From assembly GCA_003508835.1 (NCBI GenBank), contig PUFA01000144.1, positions 4,898,001-4,962,000 on the forward strand: a stretch of DNA of 64,000 bases, written 5' to 3'. The notes under the pieces are model-generated. The model had not been told where the DNA came from. It searched no databases and saw only the letters and a program-made list of their open reading frames with translations. Position numbers and translations under genes: made by a program. This document shows positions 32,560 to 44,215 of this stretch, piece after piece (the stretch's first letter is position 1; every line of letters begins with the position of its first letter). Origin of the DNA: Eonycteris spelaea (lineage: Eukaryota; Chordata; Mammalia; Chiroptera; Pteropodidae).

Positions 32560-33010
32560 TGACGTTGTCATAGTCCAGAAACGTAACCAAACACCCAGTA
32601 GCCAGGTCAATGTTAGGTCCCAGAGTGCCTACCCCTACTCCGGAGAGCAGGACCTAGTCTCCTCCCTTACCTATGTATGGGAACCAGACCTGCAACGTCA
32701 GGGTCGGCAACGCTACATGCTCACCTTGAGGCTATTTCACCAGACTTTCCTCATCCCCCCGCCAATTTCCCCCCTGAAATATTCCCATAGAAAAAGCTCG
32801 CCTCAAGCCCCAAGTAAGTTTCAGGTCCCCTCACTGGGGGCGGACGCCACCTTCATCTCAACGCTGCTCTCGCTCTGCTTCCATAAGCCTTGCTTAACGC
32901 CTTCAGGCCTTGCGTGTCCCTCATCCGCAACCCCAACAGCCAATGCCAATCAATATGACATTCTCTAAAGAGGTTAGGACCAGAGGTTCTCCGATTTCTA
33001 GTATATCTAA
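32560..33010. other. Left-arm copy of the CpG-rich block of unknown identity
   Basis: This is the inverse of 56330-56780 and 63110-63520. The right copies keep many CG dinucleotides while this one has largely lost them. No protein was recognised in any of the three. It could be an old promoter or first exon, or a retroposed 5' end. Confidence 0.5.
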
Positions 33011-33636
33011 GAATTAAATCTAGTTTGTTTTCAATGCACATTTTCAAGCCAAATCACAGAATTTATAGGACTGGATGGAGTCTAGGAATCTGCAAATATT
33101 GACCAACTCAGTGACTCTGATAAGAGACAAAGAGATTACAATGGAGTAGGCATGCCTTCATTTCTCACTTCAACTGGATGAATGGACCATGGCTACCACA
33201 GATGAACACTATTAGCATAATCAGAGGAGAGGCAAAAACAAGCCAAGGTGTTTTATCCTAGATGAAGAGGTTCAGATTAGAAAAGCCCTGAATATCATCA
33301 ACCTACAAACCCTGGCGATTAGAATCATGAAACCACCTGAGGTTTTAGAAAAAGGGAATGATACCATGAGAGTGATCTGTAAAAGAAGGTTGAGTGGATG
33401 GGATGAGTTGTAAAGCTGCAAAGTCAAGGAGAAGGGATAGAAGGAGGCGATAAAGTGAGTGTCAAGGAGGCGGTGCTGGCAACAGAAACTAAAATGCCAG
33501 AAGACGTACTGGTAAAAATGTTGAACTTCCTTTTTCATACCTAAGGATAGAAATTAATATTAAATACATTTTAAAATACTCATTATGAACATAATGACCA
33601 CAACAAAAATAAAGGTAATAATTTTATTCCACAGGT

Positions 33637-34315
33637 GTTTCTGAGGTTTACTTACATGTTGCTTGAAATCCCATAGGACTTCAACAGTAGATTCTAGTGC
33701 CTTCATTATTTTTATTGAAGATACAATTTAAACTCCCACCTCCTCCCTCCCGTGTACCTCCCTCCTTTCTGTCTCCCTCTTCTCTGATAACCACTAGGCC
33801 ACTGTCCATGTCTAGTGCCTTCTTTTAATAGGGTTTTGAGAGCAAAGTTTACTTTCAGGAAGAAAAGCCTTTGAAAGATCAGTGTTCAATACTCAGAGCT
33901 CCATTCTATTCCTTTGGAAGTTTTCTCATCATTTTATTATTATTATTGGCAATCTGAGAGCAGTTTTGACCCCTCTGATATGCGCTGTCTGTTTTCCTTT
34001 TAATTTCACAACATGCTTGATATTTTTCTTTTAGATTCTGATGACCCAATCATTTAACATGTTTATTTAGCTGTTCCTGAGCAGCACCATGTTCATTCAA
34101 CAAAGGCTGCATCCCTGCTTCGAAAGCATCATTGTAGCTAAAAAAGGTTTTATTATACATTCTTCATAAACTAGGTGCCACTTATTAATCTCCTGTTATT
34201 TCTGCCACTGAATTATCTTTTCCTGCCTTTATCTTTTTTCTTTTTCTTTCTCTTCCAGTTGTTTCTTAACATCTTCACCTCGTTTGTTGCCTGAGTCGGT
34301 TCTCCACCTCAGATT
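33637..34315 (-). pseudogene. HMMR: HMMR (RHAMM) 3'-end retropseudogene, left copy
   Basis: Read on the minus strand it follows the C-terminus of HMMR, a coiled-coil spindle and hyaluronan-binding protein: an acidic coiled-coil stretch (KKQLEEEE-like), LLNEHGAAQEQLNKHS, LGHQNLK, then a DLSKAF-like stretch and the end at about 33650. There are no introns and many stops and shifts. Only the last part of the gene is present, as in a 5'-truncated retrocopy. An L1 3'UTR scrap (33705-33810) splits it between 12-base direct repeats. The same insertion is in the right-arm copies, so both events predate the duplication. Confidence 0.8.
33705..33810 (-). mobile_element. L1 3'UTR insertion inside the HMMR pseudogene
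   Basis: In reverse the segment begins CATGGACAGTGGCCTAGTGG and ends with an ATAAAAATAAT tail. It is like the 3'UTR of the L1 at 48180. TCTAGTGCCTTC flanks it on both sides (33693-33704 and 33811-33822), a clean 12-base target duplication made of HMMR sequence. Confidence 0.75.
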
Positions 34316-35730
34316 TTTTTTAAAAGAAACTGTGATTTTTTAAATTTCTGCTTCCTTAAGTGCTGAATTGGCCTGCAGAACTAGAAGCTCCCCTGTATAC
34401 TATTGATTTGAGCTCTCAGTTGCCCACATCTGATCATTTTTTCTTTACCCATATCTCTTTAGAAAAAAAAGTGCAGCTCACTGCGAGCATTACTTTAATT
34501 CTACATAAACACGCTCTTTAAGACTGAAGCACATGACTGGTTTTCAATGCGAAAACCTAAAAACTGTTCTTGGGGTGATTTCTAAACAGAACTTGTCTTT
34601 AATCCTAATGTAACAGAAATGTACACACTAATCAGATCCATCGAATGAATCTTTGGCTAACAACTGCTTGCGAGGATGTTAACATCACATGTAAGAATGC
34701 GACGTTCTCTAGGATTTACGTTATTCTATTTTGTAAATGGAAATATCACCAACAAAAAACAGAATTGTGTAAATAGAATGATGTCACTTGTTTCCAGACT
34801 ATTGATACACTAGAGCAATGAGAAAATAATAAAAGTGAGATATTTCGTGGCAAACTTTGGGGGTAAGGTTAGGACTGTAATCTGCGAGTTATCGTGGGGT
34901 CAGTGCTGCAGCCACAATCAACACCTGCAAGTATTCTCGGGGGCAAATGGGACATGGGTAAAAAGGATTGTTCTAGGTTAAAAAAGATGAAGAGACCTAA
35001 CAGACACAATGTCAGGCAAATGAAGTGTCATGAGGTCTGCAGCTAGCTTTCAAATAGTTCAAAAGAAAAAGAGGTGTGTGTGTGTGATGTGCACATAGGT
35101 AAAAAGGAGTGAGAGCAATCAAATGTAACAAGATATTAACAAATGGTGAACTCACATGAAAGACACATGAATGTTCGTTGTACTATTTTCAACTGTTGTG
35201 TATGTTCGAAAGTTTTGAAGTAGAGTTGAGATCAAGCGTGGTTCCTCACACGTGAAATCTCTTGGGGTAGTTGTGAGGACTAACTGAGGTAGTGCATATA
35301 ACGTTTTTAGCACAACCCACAAAAGAAACGTTTGCTCTGCGCTTTTGTACTATATGATCATGAGGGAAATCATGCGTTTGTTCCTTAAGCATCCCTACCT
35401 CTCCACTTTCCAGCAAGAGACAGGCTCGCACCTGACCGCCCTTTTTGAAGTTGGCAGGGTCACGTGACCAGCTTTAGACACTGAAACAAGAGATAAGCGA
35501 TATCCGTCACTTCCACACAAAAGCTTTATGAGCCACCTTACAATTCGAAGTGTTCCTTTTAGCTGTGCAATAATCCACGGAGCACATGTTGAGATGAAGC
35601 CTTCCGCAGACTGCGTTCCTGAGTCACTGCAGTGAGTCTTCCTACCGATTCACACTAACTAGTTAGCAAGAAACAGGTATTTTCACGTGACCAGTGAGCT
35701 TTATAGACCAGAACTGCAGCCTAACCTAAC
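34316..35730. other. Left-arm unique sequence, triplicated in the window
   Basis: No gene recognised. The inverse is at 53910-55330 and, from 35290 down, also at 60670-61698. The junction-equivalent of the tandem copy lies at about 35290. Confidence 0.6.
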
Positions 35731-35958
35731 CCAGAAGTCCACGAACCATGGCTCCTAGGGTCAAGTCCAGCCCACTAATCATTTCTGTACATAAAATTTT
35801 ACTGAAATATAGCCACACTCATCACTATACACTGTATGTGGATGCTTTTGCACTACAAAAGAAATAGGTGAGCAGATGCAACAGAGACCAGACTACGTGC
35901 AAAGCCAAAAATATTTACTAGCGGGCCCTTCACAGAAAAGTTTGCTGACCTCTGATGT
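35731..35958. mobile_element. hAT-type non-autonomous DNA transposon, left copy
   Basis: The ends are inverted repeats: CAGAAGTCCACGAACCATGG at 35731 and, reversed, CAGAGGTCAGCAAACTTTTC. Internal AAAAATATTTACTAGCGGGC is typical of the common mammalian Charlie-related MITE. The right-arm counterpart is at 53695-53910. Confidence 0.7.
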
Positions 35959-36034
35959 AATCTACCTTGACTGATACAAGCAAATTATAAAGTGAAAACA
36001 AAACCCAAACCATTTATAAAACATTTTACACTAG

Positions 36035-36280
36035 CGCAGGACCTTGGGCAAGTTACTATGATCTTTTAGTGGCTGTGTATAAAATGGGAGTAATAACAGC
36101 ATCTACCACATAAAGTGTTATGAGAATGAAGTTAATTGTTGCCGAACACTTAGAACCAAGAGGCTTGCAAAGGGAATGCTGGAGTACTCAGAAGTAAGGG
36201 CAGGGATATGAGCTGGTGGACATAAAATCAGTAAGGCAAAAACCTACTACACTCTAGACAGCCAATAAATGTTTGCAATT
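36035..36280 (+). repeat. MIR-like SINE in the left arm
   Basis: TTGGGCAAGTTACTATGATC, TAAAATGGGAGTAATAACAG and GTTATGAGAATGAAGTTAAT follow MIR in sense. The inverse is at about 53400-53620. Confidence 0.7.
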
Positions 36281-36529
36281 ACTATCCCAATTATAGAAAA
36301 ATAAATACATTTGAATAGAAATAGAAAACTAGAAGACAGTAACAAATAATTGTAACAGTGGCAAACTTTTAAAATATTAAGAGGTAGAAGTCGCGTTTTT
36401 CCCTTTGTTTTATCAATGCGTTTTAAATTTTTCTACGATGAACATATACAAACATATACAAATGATTTTAACATAAAAGAAGGAAAATCAATGTTTTTTA
36501 TACATGCCGAAAATTATATTTCTCTCATT

Positions 36530-36616
36530 TCATAAAACATCTTTTGTTGACATTCTACAAATCACACCATCCAATAATGTCCCAATACTTTCTTCTTGTG
36601 AAGATACTTTATATAT
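36530..36616 (-). CDS. TPRKB: TPRKB coding exon 4 with native stop
   Basis: The acceptor TATTTGCAG on the minus strand is followed by 28 codons and [23 protein letters not shown] is conserved TPRKB C-terminus. Intact. Confidence 0.9.
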   Translation of the reverse strand: MYKVSSQEESIGTLLDGVICRMSTKDVL

Positions 36617-39600
36617 CTGCAAATATAAAAGACAAGTTATGACACGCGGATAGTCATCAACTACTAACTTCCATTACACAAACATGCAGAAGTGAAATTA
36701 CTTATCAATTATTGGGATAATAGTATGAAATCACAAATGTGATTAAAATGCGCAAAGTAGCTGGCAATTCATCACTTATGTCAAATTGCAGCTATGGTGG
36801 TAACTCTCTAAACACAGAAACCAAATTTGTAACAGTTTTAAAAACACACATCTACACAGTAACTTCATACTCAATTTACTTTTACAGATGTACTACTTAA
36901 GCTTGATATTTAAAGTTATCTCTTCTTTCACAGAGAATGCTTTCATCATCCAAGTTTCTACTTATGTGTTATATAAGCCTGCATCTTCCAGTTCTTTGCA
37001 TCTATAACTATTTTTCAAGTAATTTTTGTTCTTGTAACTTTTCTTAAAACAAACAGAAGCATTCCTGATCAACAGCAAACAGCATGGGTACTGTCCCTCA
37101 TCCAAATCTATCACACACTTTCTACAAATGTGGATTCACAGACCTTTCTGACTTCTGTAATGTCTGTTATTTCGGGAAGATTTTCCAGAGAAACTTGATG
37201 ACCTTCTACCTGAGATCGCAGGTCTTCTTGATCTACTTGTTTTTCTCCATCTTCAATGTAAACTATGAGAACTGAAGTGTCATTTGCTGAAGTACCAAAT
37301 GTTTTCAAAGCCTCTGAAATCTAAGGAAAAATAAAGACAATGAACCAGCAGTTTCTGTATCTGAAGCATCTCCCCGCCTGCCCTCCTCCTGGCTCAGGTT
37401 ATTTCCATATCCTAAGCGTCCTCTCTGCCTATACTTTTTCTCTTTAATAATCCCTTCTCAACATCTACCAGTTCTGCCTCTAGTACTCTCTGCTCAAAGG
37501 TGCACCTCATGCCCATGGAATCGAGCCCAGACTTCTTGGCACGGCACACAAACACCCGCTCCTTCTGGCCCCAAGTGAAACCTCAGTCATCCACTCCTGC
37601 CCTCTGGCCAGTCTGGACAATCTGAGGATCTCATCATTTCAAATTCTGTGCCTGTACTGATACTCGGTCCTCTGCCTGGAGTGCCCTCACCTTCCAAGGT
37701 CCAGTTCAAACGGCACTCCCCATGGTACTTTCCTCCTCACGGACTGCATTGTTCTTTGCTGTTCCCACAGATTTGAATTATCATTCCCATTATACCATTT
37801 ATCTGAGGGCATCTGAACTTCTGCTGGTGTTCATTTGCCTTCCTCGGGAACATATCATTTCTTCTGCCCCTGGAACTATAACTGTAAGGGGACAAGCTCA
37901 ACAGCTGTTTACTGAATAGTTTCTGTGAATTATCTCAAACAATCTCAAAGAAACAAGTAATTTTCTCCTCCAGGTACTGGGGGACTCTATTGCCATGCAT
38001 TTTAGAAACTGTTCAAACATCTGTATTTTAAACCATGCCACAGGTTTCCTGATTTTTCTCTTCATGATGTTAGCACATGGATGTATTATTAATAGTACTA
38101 CTACTACGACTTCATCAGTAAAATTTCCTGTTTTTTTTTTTTTTTTTTAATATGCCACATGTGGAATGTCTTCAGCTCAGTAACTTTCATTACTAGCAGA
38201 AGCTCAAAACACAAACTCTTCTTATGCACTGGGTATGTGAATGAGCACGTATGTGTTCAGGGCTGTTCTAGGTACCACGCAGCCTTGTGTTATATGGAGA
38301 AGACATGGATTCTTCCTCAAGGAGTTCACAGGGAGAATAAGAGATGTGTATGATAACACACAAATATCCATACCTAACGTTTCATCATTTAGATTTAGTT
38401 ACCTTTTAGAGGGATCTTCCTGATCCCATGTAGCCAGGAGGACAGATAAACTATCCTCACTCAGCCAAACTTTTGTTTACTTGTATGTGAAGAAATTCCA
38501 AACCTTCTTTGTCTAGTAAGAGGCAGTGCTAAACCTTAACTCTCTGTCCACAGCTCTCTTCGTTTATCATTTTGGTTGTTAACACTAGGTTTACCGGAAT
38601 TTAGCCTCCGGCCCAACACTGGGGAACACACGTTATCATGACAAGGACAACAGAAATAAAGTAAGCAAAATTCAGATTAATTACATGGTTATTTGGGGAA
38701 AGGTTGAAAATAACTTCAGTAAATAGAGTTCTCGTCTTCATTTTTCCCAGTTTGTAGAGGTGAACCGCTTTTTTGCTGCCACAACTATCTGAAATGGATC
38801 GACGATCTACCAAGGAGAACAAAAAGAATTACACACGGAGACTCTGGAGCACTCTGAAGGTGCATGTCCTATCTCACGGTACTCCAATGTTAGGCTCTTT
38901 CACTTTATCACAATTCCCCTGGACTATACAGTTTCAAAATTGCTATCTCAAGGGCCTGGGTGTTCAGAAAATCACAGACTTTTAAAGCTGCAAAAAACAA
39001 ATCGTAAAAGTTTTAAAAACAACATTTATTGAGGGCTCATGGTATGGCAAAGGCCATATTCTAAACATTTCATCATACCTGTCTTAATTCCTCATACTAC
39101 TCTATGAAAGCATATTATTATGCACACGCAGTAGATGAGGACACCAAGGCAAAGAATGTCTGGGTTGGAATCCCAGCTCTGTCACTTACCACTAAGGGAA
39201 CTTGGGCATATTCCTTAGTGTTTTATCTGTTAGATGCGGGCGATCGTAGTATTGACTTCACAGAGTTGTTGTGAACTGAGTCAGCATATGGAAGGCACTG
39301 AGAACAATGTAAGTATATGTAAAGCCAGCAACAGAGCGAGCACTCTATAAAGGCTGGCTACTACTTGCTCAAAGTCATAACAAATGGCAGAGCTGGCATC
39401 AAGTCCTGGCAATGCGATTCCGCGGTGTGTGCTTTTCACCACTATGCAATGTCTCCTGTGCAGAGATTTTCTCGTTCAGATAAGAAGATGGAGATCCAGG
39501 CATCTGCCATTATGTCAGAGCCAGACCACAACCTCCCCCGTCTCCTAGAGTGGCGCCTGGCATTTCAGCTGCTATTCACTGTTAAATTCAAGGCTGGCCA

Positions 39601-39875
39601 AATCTGACTCCACTCCAAAGCCTGGACGAGAACATTTTCCCCAAAGATGACAATTTTAGGCTAACCTATAACATCATGGAAAATTAACGTATTCTTAAAT
39701 GCCCCATACAGCTCACTCATTCTCACCTGTACTTACCATTGTAGGGTTTATTAATGAACCAACAATGGCGCCTTCCATGGCCTTTTTTCTCAAGACTCCA
39801 GCATTTTTTACATCTTTAAATAACAGAAGGGTCACCCTGCATTCGGGAAAGGTCTAGCTGTTGTGTTAACTGCAT
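36530..39875 (-). CDS. TPRKB: TPRKB (CGI-121), left-arm copy, four coding exons, two frameshifts
   Basis: TPRKB is the Cgi121 subunit of KEOPS; it binds the kinase TP53RK and supports t6A37 formation on ANN-decoding tRNAs. Coding exons on the minus strand are 39737-39875 (start MQLTQQLDL), 38685-38806 ([11 protein letters not shown] ... FNLSPNNH), 37144-37320 ([18 protein letters not shown] ... DITEVRK) and 36530-36616 ([17 protein letters not shown] ... STKDVL, stop). Borders are AG/GT. Restoring length gives 47+41+59+28 = 175 residues, the size of the human protein. Two bases are missing near 39850 and one near 38778, each breaking the frame. The donor after exon 3 is GTCTGT, a weak form. 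Since the gene is essential and only a last-exon fragment exists in the right arm, assembly error or a further copy elsewhere must be considered. Confidence 0.9.
37144..37320 (-). CDS. TPRKB: TPRKB coding exon 3
   Basis: Exactly 59 codons between TTCCTTAG and GTCTGT, open throughout. It contains [18 protein letters not shown] and [20 protein letters not shown]. Confidence 0.9.
37480..37900 (+). repeat. L2 LINE in a TPRKB intron
   Basis: AAAGGTGCACCTCATGCCCA, CTCTGCCTGGAGTGCCCTCA and CCAAGGTCCAGTTCAAACGG follow L2 in sense. It lies in the part of the left arm that the right arm lacks. Confidence 0.75.
38685..38806 (-). CDS. TPRKB: TPRKB coding exon 2, one base short
   Basis: 122 bases between TTGGTAG and GTAATT. 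It reads [11 protein letters not shown], then one base is missing in the A run GCAGCAAAAAAGCGG (about 38776-38783), after which [15 protein letters not shown] continues one frame over. 123 bases would fit the phases of the neighbours. Confidence 0.88.
39120..39365 (+). repeat. MIR SINE in a TPRKB intron
   Basis: GGTTGGAATCCCAGCTCTGT, CACTTACCACTAAGGGAACT and GAAGGCACTGAGAACAATGT follow MIR in sense. Confidence 0.8.
39737..39875 (-). CDS. TPRKB: TPRKB coding exon 1, two bases short
   Basis: ATG at 39873-39875 is followed by QLTQQLDL. Two bases are then missing around GACCTTTCCCGAATG, so [16 protein letters not shown] and the rest read in another frame up to the donor GTAAGT. 139 bases are present where 141 would keep the frame. 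Confidence 0.88.
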
Positions 39876-40030
39876 TTCATAGATAAGCAGGATTCTATTG
39901 CATAAAACCAAAAAGACAACATTATTATTGACAAGTTAACATTATAATTCATTACCAACAAATACCTCTGCTAACAAGTACATTTTAAAAGCTTTAATGA
40001 TTGAATTCTTAAACTAAAATCAACCCCAAA

Positions 40031-41580
40031 AGCATCCTCATGAGGTGTTATTTTTCTAATCCTGATGAGCTGTTTCTTGCTTCATTCGTCATTCCTGCGA
40101 AAGGGTCGAGGTTGCTGGCTGGTTCCCAATCGTACACATGAGGTAAACTCAGATGCACGGCGAGGGTTGCTTCCCCTACTCAACCAGAAGCAGGATACCT
40201 GGAACTCTTTAGACTACAGGTTACATATGGAATTAATAAAATCTCACTCCAGCTTATCCTTTTACCTTTCTGATCTCACTCTTTTATTGATATTTTAGCA
40301 GAACCGAGTCCTATATTAAGGAGAAAATAATTTTACAGGAAAGACACCTGACTCAAAGATTTCATTTCACACTTGAAATTTAAGCAGAGTAGGTACAATT
40401 ATTAAATAACCAACAATACGGGCCGTTTCTTACACATAAGTTTTACAAGAAAAGATATAAAGCACAAATAAGAGACCTTGAATAACTAAAAAGACATAAC
40501 TATATCTTTGGGTAGAAAAAAAAGTATTGCAAAAATGTGATCTCTGAAACAATGAGATATTTGAGTGAGGCGATTTGATACGTTCCTTTTACCCTTTTAT
40601 CTAGTAGGTTCCATTCTAGGACTAGAATTCAAGGAATAAATTGGAAACCTGAGAATTTATGTTAATAAGATGTCCCTCTCATCATCCTAACAGTAAAAAG
40701 CAGAAAACTTGTTTACCTAATAACAGGGGACTAGTTCTGACTACACAGTCATTAAAAACTGAAGTCTTGAAGCAGTTAAAGATGCACAGAAATGGCAATA
40801 AATAACATGAAGCAAACACATCTGATTGGAAAACAAAACATAAAATGTGGCATAAACTGTGGGGTTTCCAAAAAGGTGCACACAAAGAAAAAACATTAAA
40901 GGGAAAATTCACCAACAGTTATCCCTGGCTTGGTGGAATTACATCTGACATTCTGCTACAATCGGGAAAAAAATATCTGTCAATGATGTCCTGGCATACC
41001 GCCGTTCACTCTTTATTGTCATGATAATAAAGTCCAATGGAAGTAATGCAGGAAAGATGTAGCAAATATATACCCAATTCTACAAAAACGCATACACAGA
41101 AAACAAAACCTTTAAGAAACACAGCAAAACAGGACCATCTTGGGTAACAGTGTTATAGGTGATTTTTACGGTCCTCTATAAAAAGTGTTTGTGTGCATGC
41201 TTTGAGTTTTCCACAGGGAGCAAGCACACAGCATATAATGAGTATATATAATCGGGAGAAAAAAATATTGTGGTTTTTGACTTCACACTAGGGGGAAAAG
41301 GACCCCTAGCACACATCAAAAGAGTTGTTTTCCGTAATTCCCTCACTTAGGCCACATTTAGAATCACCTAAATCCCTATATCTAACCCATAAAGTCGTCA
41401 AATTTACCGTTTAAACACTTTGATTCCACTTCTCTCCACTACCCACTGCCACCACCGTAGGCCACCATCTCTCATGTACAGCTGGGGCCACCTAGAAGTG
41501 TTCGACTCACAATTCCTGACCTTCTATCCTACAACCACTACCCGGCAAAGAGATCCTTTCAAACCCTAAACCAAATCTTC
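40031..41580. other. TPRKB first intron, no coding sequence recognised
   Basis: AT-rich sequence whose inverse is at 49330-50880. By eye roughly one base in ten differs between arms here. No exon recognised. Confidence 0.5.
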
Positions 41581-42455
41581 TCCTCCCCCTACCCTTCCGA
41601 TAAGGCCCCAACTTCACCTCAAAGCGCCCCGCATTCGATGACCAGGGCCCTTCCTCCCTCTTCTGCCGCCAAGCGCACCTCTCCCCCGACTGCGCTCTTT
41701 CCGCCACCGTCGCAGTGGCCTCAGCTTCGTCACCGAGCTTTCTCCCCCACTCTGCCCTCTCGGACACGTAGTTCCCCTCACTCAATCCCTCCCTCCCTTC
41801 GACTCGCTGTTTGGAGTCCATTTCCCAGGCGCTCGAGCCCCGGGCCTGGGTCTCTATTCCACGCGCTCCTTCTCAGCCCTTGTCACCACTTCAGGGATTC
41901 GGGAGCCGAGCTGGTTCATGCAGCCTCACTAAGCTGTAGGAACCCTGAGGGGAGAGACTGAGCCTACACCGTCCGTGCTGGATTCCCAGGGCCCGGCCCC
42001 GGGAAGGCTTGATAAACAACGGCGGAGGGGACCCCAAGCATCTACTCAAAAAACAAAAAAAACCCAACAAAAAAAAACAAAACAAAAAACGGGTTACAGC
42101 TGGCGGGGACTGGCCCTCCCGCTCCCACCGCCAGCCCCTTCTTCCCAGCAGCGCCGGGCCAGCTCCTGCGCTGGGAGGACTCACCGCCGCCTCCCGCGTT
42201 GGTCCGGGAAGATCTTCCCCTCGGAAACAAAGCCCTCGATTTCCGGAAGCTCGGTCGCAGCACCGCCACTCGCAGGGGCTGCAACGTTGTCCCGGCGCAG
42301 AGGTTCCGGGCGCCTTCCCGCCCGCCCTTCCCAGAGCCCTGCTTTCGTAGCACTGAGTCCTGTGAACAGACGCGAGGGGGAGTCGGCCTCCGACCGTCAC
42401 TACCGGGGATGTGGGAGCGACGGTGTGCGTAAGGGATGCGGGCATTGAGTCTGGG
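41580..42455 (-). promoter_or_regulatory. CpG island, presumed TPRKB promoter (left arm)
   Basis: GC-rich and dense in CG dinucleotides, placed upstream of TPRKB on its strand; the only such island in the left arm. Long frames on both strands here are a by-product of base composition. Non-coding TPRKB first-exon sequence is probably inside but its borders are not visible. The inverse copy at 48431-49330 is nearly identical: over the 182 bases of 41640-41821 I count about three differences. Confidence 0.65.
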
Positions 42456-43240
42456 TGCCAGGCTCAGGCTTGTACCTCTGGTACTGGGCCTTGGACGAGA
42501 CATCTTCATTTTCTTCCTGTGCAAAATCTTGGTCGACATGTGCTCTGCATACACTTGTCTCCGCTGGTCGAGATGCAAGTTTGTTTCAGGGCAGGCGGGA
42601 GCTCAAGTCCTTTTTACTCCCCAGCGCTCATTTAGGGAGGATCTCCACCATGCCACCATGCTAGGTGATTGGTCGTGCCTACTTAAGAAATCGATGACTC
42701 GTTAATGAAGTCCACCTGTCGTCGTCTACTAGGCTCGGTAATGTGGTTTGTCATCGCTGAATGTATATCAGCCTTCAAGAGAGGAGGTAATCCCCTGAAC
42801 AAGCTGTAGAGAATATTTTCCATGATTTTTATGGTTGGGGCTCATCTTGGTGAACGCTTTCCTTTACACAGGAATGCGTTGGTTTATAGGGGTGAACGTA
42901 GCTGCCTTCCTTTTCACCGGAAGACAGGGAAACAACAAATACTGCCACAGGGAAACAACAAATACTGCGTTGTGTGCGTTTGTGCTATGGAGAAAAATCT
43001 AAAGGGGAGAAAGTCAGGCAGTGGGTATGACTATTTTAGATAGAATGGTGAAGAAGTATCTCACCAAACGGGGCTGGCCATTTGCACAGTGAGTGGAGGA
43101 GGTCCGGAAGCAAGCTGTGTGCATGTGGGAAAGCAGCATTCCAGGCAACAGAGAGAGTTCAAAGGCGCTGAGACACATAAGGCCTTAGCCTGTGTCCCGG
43201 AAAGCAAATAGAAGCGTGTGGCTTGAACGCAATGGGAAAA
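42456..43240. other. Palindrome spacer, unrecognised part
   Basis: Begins exactly where homology to the right arm stops. Mixed-composition sequence with no recognised gene. It includes a short direct repeat (GGGAAACAACAAATACTG twice at 42928-42966). Confidence 0.55.
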
Positions 43241-44214
43241 TATTTGGGAGAAAATTATTTATCCTGACAAAGACTGGTATCCAGATTCTGTAGAGAACTC
43301 CTACAACTCAAACACAAGAGAAACAACCTAATTAAGAATGGGTGGCATAATTGAACAGACACTCCACAATCGATACATGAAGGTCAACAAAAACATGAAC
43401 GGATGCTCAACGTCATTAACCATCAGAGATATGCAAATTGAAAACGAAATGCGATGACTACTCAAACACCTATGTGAGGACTACAATTTAAAAGACTGGT
43501 AATATCAGGTGTTGTCCAACGTGCGGAACAACTGATACCCTCATGTATTGCTGGTCTGAAGAAAACATAAAAACCACTTTAGGAAAGACTCTGGCAGTTT
43601 CTTTACAAATTACATATAATTTAGTAATCAAAAGTTATTTATAAAATGTACATACCATACCCAGAAATTTCACTCCTTGGCATTTACCCTTGAGAAATGA
43701 AGACATGTGTCCAAAGATTTTACATGAACGTTTATAGCAATTGTACTCCTAATAGCCAAAACGGAAATAACCCCATCCGAAGGACACATCAATGGATAAA
43801 CAAATTGCGGTAAAACTATACAATGAAATGCTACTCTGGAACAGAAGGGAATGAACTACTATACTCGCAACAATACTTGGAATATGGATAAATTTAAAAA
43901 CATGCTTAGCAAAAAAGAAAAATGCGGGAAACTAAAAGTATGTTTCTGTGTGATCCCATTTCTACGAAACTCTAAATTACAAATTTATTCGATACTAACT
44001 AAAAGCAAATTAGTGGTGCTAGGGATAAGAGAGTGGGAGACACTGATTGGAAGGGACCCCAAAGGAACCTCTGCAGTGAAGCCAATGTTCCATATCTAAA
44101 TGTGGTGTTCCTTACGAGGAATATGAACTTGTCAAAACTCATCAAATTATGCACTTTAAAGGAGTACATTTATTAGACTATAATGTATGCTCAAATAAAG
44201 TTGATTAAAAAATA
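43240..44214 (+). mobile_element. L1 LINE fragment, 3' end, in the spacer
   Basis: CAGAGATATGCAAATTGAAA, GGAACAACTGATACCCTCAT, TACCATACCCAGAAATTTCA, AATGGATAAACAAATTGCGG and a 3'UTR tail follow L1 in sense. It ends in an A-rich tail just before the next element starts. Confidence 0.85.
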
Positions 44215-44215
44215 G

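Larger units (their letters stand above)
28755..42455. repeat. Left arm of a large inverted duplication (NAT8-TPRKB unit)
   Basis: Read in reverse, this interval recurs in order at 48431-60668. Anchors: CpG island 41580-42455 with 48431-49330; 40060-40300 with 50560-50850; last TPRKB exon 36530-36616 with 53050-53140; HMMR pseudogene 33637-34315 with 55331-55780; NAT8 29949-30641 with 58804-59504; 28755-28800 with 60625-60668. The outer border is where the right side restarts its own unit. About 2.9 kb (37142-40030) has no counterpart in the right arm. Confidence 0.9.

Noticed and set aside
41891..42578. Overlapping open frames of 100-185 codons on both strands in the left CpG island
   Set aside because: They overlap in several frames and on both strands, recur mirror-imaged at 48287-48917 with shifts, and follow from GC-rich composition. 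No protein recognised.
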